From an uncultured Victivallales bacterium (GTDB lineage Bacteria; Verrucomicrobiota; Lentisphaeria; Victivallales; UBA1829): DNA of 64,000 bases. The first letter of the stretch is position 1. Each line of letters starts with the position of its first letter. The notes beneath the pieces were generated by a model, which worked only from the letters and a program-made list of their open reading frames with translations, was not told the DNA's origin and did not search any database. Both the position numbers and the translations under genes were made by a program. Positions 36,153-42,851 of this stretch are shown piece after piece. The stretch spans positions 186,001 to 250,000 of the forward strand of contig CALXRI010000002.1 of assembly GCA_944390795.1 (NCBI GenBank), read 5' to 3'.

Positions 36153-36373
36153 ATCCTGTTTTATTATATGAATACTTAAGGTATCGCCCTTTCCGGCATT
36201 TTCAATGCTTCAAAATAAAAAAAAACGGTTTTTTCCGAGAGCTCCGGAGGGAAATATTTGAAACGTGTTCGAAATCTGTTCCGCTTCCGTCAGTTCCGGC
36301 GTTCTCCCCTTGCAGGAAACGGCATCCTGCTGTAATGTTCCGCAACTCCTGAACAAACAGGAAAGGAAACAGG

Positions 36374-37039
36374 ATGATCAACAGAAAAGTGAAAAGAGTG
36401 GCGGTTTACTGCGCCTCGAAAAACGGACTGGACCCGGCATTCGGCAAAGCGGCGGAAGAACTGGGAAGAGAGCTGGCGTGCCGGGAAATCGAACTGGTCT
36501 ACGGCGGTTCCTGCGTCGGTCTCATGAAGCGGGTTGCCGACTCCGTGCTCCGGAACGGCGGCGAGGTCACGGGAGTCTATCCGCGCGGACATTTCCTGGA
36601 GGAACTCCAGACGAATCTCACACGCACCTGCATCGTCGGCAGCATGGCCGAACGGAAGGCGCTGATGCTGGAGCTTTCCGACGCATGGCTTGCGCTGCCC
36701 GGGGGATTCGGAACGCTGGATGAATTCTTCGACGCGCTCTGCCTCCTCCAGATCCGGAATCACCGCAAACCATGCGGACTCCTGAACGTCAACGGATACT
36801 ACGACGACCTGCTGCGCTTTCTACGCAATGCATGCGGTCACGGACTTCTCCGGGACACGGACCTGAAGCTGATTAATGTCCGCAGCTCGCCCGCGGAGCT
36901 TCTCGACGCCCTGTGCGGAGAAGTCGAAGGGCGCGAACCCTTCTTCAGCCGGACACGGACGACCGACGCCTTCGCGCCGGAGTCCGCACACGGGAAAAAC
37001 GCATGGCAGCAGAAGCGCATTCCCGAAACCTGCCTCTGA
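36374..37039 (+). CDS. LOG-family protein (TIGR00730 type, lysine-decarboxylase-like fold)
   Basis: 221 residues. Rossmann-type fold with VAVYCASKNGLDPAF near the N-terminus, LVYGGSCVGLM, MAERKALMLELSDAWLALPGGFGTLDEFFDAL (the PGGxGTxxE motif and its preceding Arg-Lys) and CGLLNVNGYYDDLL. These proteins are cytokinin riboside 5'-monophosphate phosphoribohydrolases (LOG) or related nucleotide hydrolases. In bacteria without cytokinin roles they likely clean up nucleoside monophosphates. AAGGA lies before the ATG at 36374. Single gene, divergent from the IclR operon. Confidence 0.92.
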   Translation: MINRKVKRVAVYCASKNGLDPAFGKAAEELGRELACREIELVYGGSCVGLMKRVADSVLRNGGEVTGVYPRGHFLEELQTNLTRTCIVGSMAERKALMLELSDAWLALPGGFGTLDEFFDALCLLQIRNHRKPCGLLNVNGYYDDLLRFLRNACGHGLLRDTDLKLINVRSSPAELLDALCGEVEGREPFFSRTRTTDAFAPESAHGKNAWQQKRIPETCL

Positions 37040-37296
37040 ACTCCCCGCCGGAACCGGGATGTTGAAGCCTCCGGTCTGCGACCATACATAATCCGTTTCC
37101 GAAGCGGATGAAGCCATCCCTTTCCGGACCGCTCCGGAAAAACATTTGCCGCAAGGGGAGGAAATTCCCCTGCGTTTCCAAGACCTTCCGGAGGAACGCC
37201 GCTTTTCGGGAAAAATCATGCAATCTTTCCCGTTTCACGCTTGAATTGCGCATGAAATGATGTAGAATCTCCATAAAAAACAAGGGAGATGCGGGA

Positions 37297-38052
37297 ATGG
37301 AAACCTACAATTGCGGATGGCTGCTGCAAACACGCCGGTACAGGGTCCGCGACGACGGAATTCTGGAAATTCTGACACGCGATTTCCCCGGCGGAAAAAC
37401 CAGAACCGCCGAACACCCCCTCTCCTCCTCCATTCCGCTGCCGGAAAGGAAACGCATGCGCTGTCTGGATCCGTCCTTCCCGAAGCTTCTCGCCGCGCTT
37501 CTGCTTCTTCCGTATCCGTTCCTGCTTCCGGCATGGTGCGGACTTCTTCCGGAAATTCCGGCGCTTTGCATCCTTCTTTTTTCCCTGCTCGCCGCCGTAT
37601 CCGCGCTTCTCCTGCTGACGGAGGTTGTCTATTTTTTCCCCGCCTTTGAGGGATGTGACGGGCTTTCCGTCCGAATCGGATGGCGCGACACAAAACAAAG
37701 CGCCGCGTTTCTCAGGGAACTGCGCCGGATCATGGCGCGCGTTCTGTGCGAACCGGAACGCGTTTACAGAAATCGCGCGGCCTTCCTCGAGGACCTTGCG
37801 GAAATGCGGGAAAACCGTCTGCTGACGGAAGCGGAACTGGAACTTGTCACGCGCCAGTATGACGAACGCAGCCCCTTCACGCCGCTCCACACCTATGTCG
37901 TTCTCGACGTTCTCCGGATGGACGGCATTCTCACTGAAGAGGAATATCAGGAAATGAAATACGAACGGCTCCTTCACCCGAACCAGAGGAAAGAATCAAA
38001 CTCATGCGAAGTCTTGTCATCAGCGGCGGAGCGGAAATCTCCGGAAATGTAA
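37297..38052 (+). CDS. Membrane protein of unknown function, overlapping murA
   Basis: 251 residues from ATG 37297 with GGGAG upstream. A short cytoplasmic start is followed by two hydrophobic helices (about residues 60-112: LLAALLLLPYPFLLPAWCGLL and ALCILLFSLLAAVSALLLLTEVVYFF). The C-terminal half is a charged helical domain with LTEAELELVTRQYD and LTEEEYQEMKYERLL, which resemble short oligomerisation helices of the SHOCT type. The last 16 codons overlap the murA start (38004) in another frame, so the two genes are transcribed together and perhaps translationally coupled. No family was recognised. Confidence 0.7.
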   Translation: METYNCGWLLQTRRYRVRDDGILEILTRDFPGGKTRTAEHPLSSSIPLPERKRMRCLDPSFPKLLAALLLLPYPFLLPAWCGLLPEIPALCILLFSLLAAVSALLLLTEVVYFFPAFEGCDGLSVRIGWRDTKQSAAFLRELRRIMARVLCEPERVYRNRAAFLEDLAEMRENRLLTEAELELVTRQYDERSPFTPLHTYVVLDVLRMDGILTEEEYQEMKYERLLHPNQRKESNSCEVLSSAAERKSPEM

Positions 38053-39293
38053 CGGTCGGCGGAAACAAAAACGCGGTTCTGCCGATGATCGCGGCCTCCA
38101 TTCTCACGAAGGAGGAAATCGTCATGCACGACGTGCCCGCCATCAGCGACGCGGACGTGATGCTGAAGATCATCCGGCATCTCGGGGCCAAGGTCACGCG
38201 TTCGGGAAAAACGGTCCGGATCAACGCGAAAAACATTACAAAGAGCGAAATTCCGCGTTCACTCTGTTCCGCGCTGCGCACCTCGATCCTGCTTGCGGGT
38301 CCGCTCTCCGTCCGCTGCGGCGAAGCGACGATCTATCCGCCGGGCGGGGACGTGATCGGCCGCCGCCGTCTCGACTCGCATTTCTACGGGCTGAAAAAAC
38401 TCGGCTCGTCCATTCAGGGGGATTCCATCCCGTTTGAATTCCGGACGACGCCGCGCGGCATGCACGGAAGCGAAATCTTTCTCGACGAGGCGAGCGTGAC
38501 CGCGACCGAACACATTCTCATGACCGCCGCCGCCTGCCGGGGCACGACGATCCTCCGCAATGCCGCGTCCGAACCGCATGTGCGGCAGCTTGGCGAGATG
38601 CTGATCAAAATGGGCGCGGAAATCTCGGGACTTGACTCCAACACGCTCGTCATCAAGGGCAATCCGGAACTTCACGGTGCGGAGGTCTCGATCGAGGGCG
38701 ACCACATCGAGGCGGCAAGCTTCATCGCGCTTGCGGCGTGCACGCGCGGATCCGTCAACATCGAAGGCCGTCTCACGCCGCGCGACTACTGGATGACGCG
38801 CCGCGTGTTCGAGCGCATCGGCATCCGTTTCAAACTCCATCCGGACCTGATCGAGGTTCCCGGCGGACAGCGCATGAGAATCCAGCCGGATTTCGGAAAT
38901 GCGATTCCGCAGATCTCCGACGGGCCGTGGCCGCAGTTCCCCAGCGACATGATGAGCTGTCTCATCGTCTGCGCAACGCAGGCGAAGGGATCGGTTCTCT
39001 TTTTCGAAAAAATGTTTGAAAGCCGCATCTACTTTGTGGACCGTCTCATTGCGATGGGAGCGAACGCGGTGGTCTGCGATCCGCACCGCGTCGTGATCTC
39101 CGGGCCGGCGAAACTGCGCGGCATTGAAATGTCCAGTCCGGACATCCGCGCGGGGATGGCGATGGTGCTTGCCGCGATCTGCGCGCGCGGCCGTTCCGTG
39201 GTCAACAACGCCGATACGATCTTCCGCGGCTACGAGGACATCTGCGCAAAACTCACGGGGCTCGGCGTGGAGATTGCCCTGGAACAGCGCTGA
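38004..39293 (+). CDS. murA: UDP-N-acetylglucosamine 1-carboxyvinyltransferase with Asp in place of active-site Cys
   Basis: 429 residues, the normal length. It has the MurA / EPSP-synthase fold, with the catalytic Lys22 in GGNKNAVLP, LRTSILLAGPL, and TPRDYWMTRRVFERIG and RIQPDFGNAIPQISDGPWPQFPSDM in the second half. The loop that usually reads PGGCxIG is PPGGDVIG here: Asp116 replaces the cysteine that fosfomycin alkylates. The same Cys-to-Asp change is known in Chlamydia, Mycobacterium and Borrelia MurA and gives intrinsic fosfomycin resistance with activity kept. The enzyme adds enolpyruvate to UDP-GlcNAc in the first committed step of peptidoglycan synthesis. Confidence 0.94.
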   Translation: MRSLVISGGAEISGNVTVGGNKNAVLPMIAASILTKEEIVMHDVPAISDADVMLKIIRHLGAKVTRSGKTVRINAKNITKSEIPRSLCSALRTSILLAGPLSVRCGEATIYPPGGDVIGRRRLDSHFYGLKKLGSSIQGDSIPFEFRTTPRGMHGSEIFLDEASVTATEHILMTAAACRGTTILRNAASEPHVRQLGEMLIKMGAEISGLDSNTLVIKGNPELHGAEVSIEGDHIEAASFIALAACTRGSVNIEGRLTPRDYWMTRRVFERIGIRFKLHPDLIEVPGGQRMRIQPDFGNAIPQISDGPWPQFPSDMMSCLIVCATQAKGSVLFFEKMFESRIYFVDRLIAMGANAVVCDPHRVVISGPAKLRGIEMSSPDIRAGMAMVLAAICARGRSVVNNADTIFRGYEDICAKLTGLGVEIALEQR

Positions 39294-39310
39294 CGCACAA
39301 ATGCGCGCAG

Positions 39311-40237
39311 TCAGAAGGGATTGCGTTTTTCCACAGGCGTTTCGGCCTTTTCCGAAGCGGGATAGAAGTCGTCTGTCAGACAGCCGTAATAGGTCTTGCC
39401 TTCCAGCAGAGCGGGATCGACGGGAGAGGCCTTCACGGTTTTTCCGTCAAAAGTGAACTCCACGGCGCCGTCGGATTCCGACCGGCCGCGCGAACAAAAT
39501 CCGTGATGCCGATATGGGACGGTATAAAACGTTCCGTCATGCAGGAAAAGATACTCGATCTTCCGGGAGGGGACATCCACAAGATAGTCATGATCCCTGT
39601 CGGAGAAAAGAAGACGGCCGTCTTTCAGACGGTAGAGATTGAAATGCGTCCGTCCGCCCGTGTTGGTCTGGAGCGCATGGTATTCTTCGGAAGAGCCGCT
39701 CCGGAAGCGGAGGCGGTAGTCGTATTCGGCAAGAAACGGGTGAATCGCAGCCTGCTGAAACGCGACACGCACGCCGTTTTCCGGCGGCAGGAGGCTGGTC
39801 CGCCAGTTTCCCCGGAAGCCGGAGGAGTTCCGCATCATAACGGCAAAGGAAATCAGAGTGGAAAGGACAATCGCGGTAACAGCATAAAACACATACACCG
39901 CGACATACGGGAGAAAGGATGTTTTCCGTTCCGGCGGGTGTCTGGAATGCGAAACACGGTTCAGGAAGGCGATCAGGCCCAGACCTGCGAGAATGGAGAA
40001 GACACCAATCCAGAACGGACGCCAGACGCGGCGCAGGACAAACAGTTCTTTTTCATTGCCCAGGAAATCAAGACAGAAATAGGCAAGAACAGGCAGCAGG
40101 AATGTGACAAGACATCCCGGCGGCACGTTCCGGAGCGCCGTCATCCAGTCTCCCGTCATCCGCCGCGTCCGGGGAACAGCCCACAACACGGCGGGCGCCA
40201 GAGCCAGCCACAAAGCCGTGAGAATATTGTCAAGCAT
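39311..40237 (-). CDS. Membrane protein of unknown function
   Basis: 308 residues from ATG 40237 with GAGAGAGG upstream. Four hydrophobic segments occupy the N-terminal ~135 residues: ILTALWLALAPAVLWAV, PPGCLVTFLLPVLAYFCLDF, PFWIGVFSILAGLGLIAFL and VAVYVFYAVTAIVLSTLISFAV. After them comes a ~170-residue soluble domain rich in beta strands (LFSDRDHDYLVDVPSRKIEYLFLHDGTFYTVPYRHHG). No known motif. It is convergent with murA, 17 bases away. Function unknown. Confidence 0.7.
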   Translation of the reverse strand: MLDNILTALWLALAPAVLWAVPRTRRMTGDWMTALRNVPPGCLVTFLLPVLAYFCLDFLGNEKELFVLRRVWRPFWIGVFSILAGLGLIAFLNRVSHSRHPPERKTSFLPYVAVYVFYAVTAIVLSTLISFAVMMRNSSGFRGNWRTSLLPPENGVRVAFQQAAIHPFLAEYDYRLRFRSGSSEEYHALQTNTGGRTHFNLYRLKDGRLLFSDRDHDYLVDVPSRKIEYLFLHDGTFYTVPYRHHGFCSRGRSESDGAVEFTFDGKTVKASPVDPALLEGKTYYGCLTDDFYPASEKAETPVEKRNPF

Positions 40238-40341
40238 CGCCTCTCTCCCTTTTTCGCATGCGTTGAGCTCTCATTCCCCGGTTACTATAAGGGCGGGAAA
40301 CAAAATTTTCAAGCGAATGCCGGATTGAGAGAGGGAAACAT

Positions 40342-40370
40342 GCGGAGCGGACACGGAATTTCCGCCCCGC
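40342..40370 (-). terminator. Hairpin downstream of the M24-like gene
   Basis: Stem GCGGAGCGGA (40342-40351) with TCCGCCCCGC (40361-40370): nine of ten bases pair, and the exception is a G-T wobble on the minus strand. It lies just after the stop at 40382 of the minus-strand gene. The following tail (ATGTTTCCC) is only weakly T-rich. Confidence 0.4.
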
Positions 40371-40381
40371 ACAGAATGAAA

Positions 40382-41560
40382 TCAGAAACGATCCGGATTC
40401 GTGTGGATGCGGTCCATCTTCGCACTGAACGGAACCGCCCCCTTGTCCGTGATTTCGTAACCGGTTTCGATCCGGACGCCGTTGAATTCGGGGTGTCCGA
40501 AGAAGCTCACATCCACGCAGACCGTCATGCCGGGGACGAGCACATCATCGCTGTTCGGACCGAAGAACGGACACTCCGCCTCATTCAGCCCGATCGTGTG
40601 CACGAACGGGCAGACCAGATACTTTTCAAATCCGTGTCTGCGGAAATAGGTCCTCGCGGGCGCGTCGATCTCTCTCCCGGTCCGGCCGACCTTAAGCATC
40701 TCCTTCGTCAGGCAGAACGCCTCGCGGAGACACTTCATGCACTCCTTCTGTTTCGCCGAATAAGTCCCGTTCACGGGAAGCGCGTCGCCGACCACGCCAG
40801 CATAGCCGCGCACTTTCGGCGCAATGCCGATCATGACAAGTTCTCCGTCCTCCATCACCTTCGAGGTCGCGGTCGGGACAACCGCGTTGCCGCGCACACC
40901 GCTGCCGACAATAGCGGAGAATCCGAATCCGGTGGCACCCCGGCTCCGTGCCGCATACTCTCCCGCCGCCGCAACCTGAATTTCCGTGTTGCCGACCCGG
41001 ATCATCTCCTTCATAGCCTCGCAGCCATGATCGGCAAGCTGGAACGCCGCACGGATCTGCTCGATCTCCCAGGAGGACTTGTGACAGCGCAGATTCAGGA
41101 ACTCACCGGTGATATCCGCAATCTCCACGCCGGCAAATCCCCCGATGATTCCCTTCCAACAGCCGTACGGCATCCGGTCGCCGCCGACAATGCCGATGCG
41201 CTTCACCGCGCCCAGATTCGCGTTGAGTTCGGCGAAAAGCTGCGGAAAATCAATGATCGTCGCCGCCGGATATTCCTCGTCCGGCACCATGAACACCGGA
41301 AAGTTCCGCGTTTCCGTGACCGCGCTGTCCTGTTTGGCGAACGGTTCGCTCTCCGGGCCGCCGAGCAGAAGCGGAACGCCTTTCCGCGGAACCAGAACCG
41401 CGCCGCTCTCGAACTGCGGGCACCATCCCGTCAGATACCACCCGTTTGCAATATTGCACTCGTCGTAATAGATCAGCGCAAGGTCGAGATTCCTTTCCTT
41501 CAGAATTCCTCTGACTGCCGCGAGGCGGTTTTCACTTTCACTCTGAATCAGATAACCCAT
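40382..41560 (-). CDS. M24-fold (aminopeptidase P / creatinase-like) protein with degenerate metal site
   Basis: 392 residues from ATG 41560 with AAGGAG eight bases upstream. It has the two-domain creatinase/prolidase layout: N-terminal domain 1-155, then the pita-bread fold with FGFSAIVGSGVRGN, MIGIAPKVRGYAGVVGDALPV, PFVHTIGLNEAECPFFGPN, VPGMTVCVDVSFFG and GVRIETGYEITDKG. Metallopeptidases of the family have Asp where Gly245 stands and Glu where Asp350 stands; His321 and Glu365 are kept. A normal two-metal site is therefore unlikely, and it may be a metal-free amidinohydrolase like creatinase. Divergent from a LacI-type regulator. Confidence 0.85.
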   Translation of the reverse strand: MGYLIQSESENRLAAVRGILKERNLDLALIYYDECNIANGWYLTGWCPQFESGAVLVPRKGVPLLLGGPESEPFAKQDSAVTETRNFPVFMVPDEEYPAATIIDFPQLFAELNANLGAVKRIGIVGGDRMPYGCWKGIIGGFAGVEIADITGEFLNLRCHKSSWEIEQIRAAFQLADHGCEAMKEMIRVGNTEIQVAAAGEYAARSRGATGFGFSAIVGSGVRGNAVVPTATSKVMEDGELVMIGIAPKVRGYAGVVGDALPVNGTYSAKQKECMKCLREAFCLTKEMLKVGRTGREIDAPARTYFRRHGFEKYLVCPFVHTIGLNEAECPFFGPNSDDVLVPGMTVCVDVSFFGHPEFNGVRIETGYEITDKGAVPFSAKMDRIHTNPDRF

Positions 41561-41595
41561 TTTTCCACTCCTTATGATTTCAGTTGATGTTATAT

Positions 41596-41614
41596 TTAAC
41601 AAAGATGATGTTAA
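41596..41614. promoter_or_regulatory. Inverted repeat, probable operator between divergent genes
   Basis: TTAAC (41596-41600), nine bases, GTTAA (41610-41614). It overlaps the last base of the -10 of the minus-strand M24-like gene and lies 85 bases before the LacI-type gene. This is a plausible site for that regulator. Confidence 0.45.
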
Positions 41615-41641
41615 TTATATTACATTCTTTTAAAATAACAA
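41614..41641 (-). promoter_or_regulatory. Promoter of the M24-like gene
   Basis: On the minus strand TTGTTA (41641-41636), a 16-base spacer and TATAAT (41619-41614). The start should fall near 41607, inside the inverted repeat, 47 bases before the ATG at 41560. Confidence 0.6.
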
Positions 41642-41661
41642 CCCCCCGAAGTGAAAAATCA

Positions 41662-41690
41662 TTGATTTTTCCGGAAAGACGTGCTATTTT
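41662..41690 (+). promoter_or_regulatory. Possible promoter of the LacI-type gene
   Basis: TTGATT (41662-41667), a 17-base spacer and TATTTT (41685-41690). It is only eight bases before the ATG at 41699, which would make the message leaderless or nearly so; the true promoter may be further upstream. Confidence 0.3.
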
Positions 41691-41698
41691 TCACCATT

Positions 41699-42727
41699 AT
41701 GAGGAAAGAGAAAAATCACAATATTTCACTGGACAGCATCGCCGCGGAATGCAACGTGAGCTCGATGACGGTCAGCCGCGCCCTGCGGCAGCTTCCGACC
41801 GTTTCTGAGGAGACGCGGAAACGTGTATTTGAAGCGGCTGCGCGTCTCGGCTACCTCCGGACCACCCGCGCCGGACGCAAGGCCGAGCTCCATGAATCCA
41901 TGCACGCCCGTCCGGTCCAGATCATCGCCGGAGAAGGCGGAAGCGGAATGGGACGCTTCCATTCCGAACTCACGCTGTCTCTTGTGCGTCTTCTTGCCGC
42001 AAAACGCTACGAATGCGTCATCCGGGTGTCGGACGGCAATTACCGGGAATTCACGCGTCTGCTCGCAACCGCCGCGAAGGCGGATGTCGAAGCCAGTCTG
42101 ATCATCGGGAACTTCACGGAAAAGGAACGCTGTTCGCTCCTGACCGCCCTGCCCGGGGCAATCCTTCTGGACGACACGGGAAAGGACGTGATCGAATCGG
42201 TCTACAGTTCCTTCTCCTTCGACAATACGCGCGCCGGCGCGCTGGCCGTCCGGCATCTGCTCGGAACGGGACGACGCAGAATCGCCCTGGTTTCCGGACC
42301 GGAGGATCACTTTTTCACACGGGAAATTGAAACGGGCTACCGGGAAACGCTTGCCGATGCGGGAATCGAGCCGGATGAAACCCTGATCTGCCGAACGGAT
42401 TTCACAGCGAATGCCGCCGCGGAGGCAGTGGCATCTCTCCTGAAACGCGATATCCCGTTCGATGCCGTGTTCACAAACGATGAAATGGCGGGAGGGGTGT
42501 ACCGCGCACTGCTCCAGTCCGGGCGGCGGATTCCGGAAGACGTCGCGGTCTGCGGCTGCGACGGACTGCCCGTCGGCGAACAGCTTTATCCGCAGCTGAC
42601 CACGCTCATCCTCGACCACAGGCAGCTTGCGCGCCAGGTCATCGACAAAATCACCAATCAGGATCTGGCGCTCACGCCGGTCAAGGTCCGGCTCCTTCCG
42701 ATCCTGAAAATCCGGGAAAGCGCCTGA
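41699..42727 (+). CDS. LacI-family transcriptional regulator
   Basis: 342 residues from ATG 41699; a TTG 18 bases earlier in frame is less likely. The N-terminal LacI helix-turn-helix is complete: ISLDSIAAECNVSSMTVSRALRQLPTVSEETRKRVFEAAARLGY. The effector domain shows FDNTRAGALAVRHLLGTGRRRIALVSGPEDH, DAVFTNDEMAGGVYRALLQSGRRIPEDVAVCGCDGLPVGEQLYPQLTTL and a C-terminal DHRQLARQVIDKI. Divergent from the M24-like gene, which it probably controls through the inverted repeat at 41596. Effector unknown. Confidence 0.93.
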   Translation: MRKEKNHNISLDSIAAECNVSSMTVSRALRQLPTVSEETRKRVFEAAARLGYLRTTRAGRKAELHESMHARPVQIIAGEGGSGMGRFHSELTLSLVRLLAAKRYECVIRVSDGNYREFTRLLATAAKADVEASLIIGNFTEKERCSLLTALPGAILLDDTGKDVIESVYSSFSFDNTRAGALAVRHLLGTGRRRIALVSGPEDHFFTREIETGYRETLADAGIEPDETLICRTDFTANAAAEAVASLLKRDIPFDAVFTNDEMAGGVYRALLQSGRRIPEDVAVCGCDGLPVGEQLYPQLTTLILDHRQLARQVIDKITNQDLALTPVKVRLLPILKIRESA

Positions 42728-42774
42728 CACCGGAGAATTCCGGGATGGATGAGCGTTTTTCTTTCCCCGAATAT

Positions 42775-42802
42775 TTGTAATCCGCGGACTTTGCAGTATA
42801 TT
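42775..42802 (+). promoter_or_regulatory. Probable valS promoter
   Basis: TTGTAA (42775-42780), a 16-base spacer and TATATT (42797-42802). The leader to the valS ATG is about 40 bases, too short for a T-box, and no T-box sequence is seen. Confidence 0.45.
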
Positions 42803-42851
42803 AAGCATTTTCAAAAATCCGTCTTCAACACAATTATTCTGGAGTGATGTC

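Noticed and set aside
37040-37296. Possible pseudogene between the LOG-family gene and the membrane protein gene
   Set aside because: Frames on both strands were read; no coherent protein blocks or similarity to neighbours were found.
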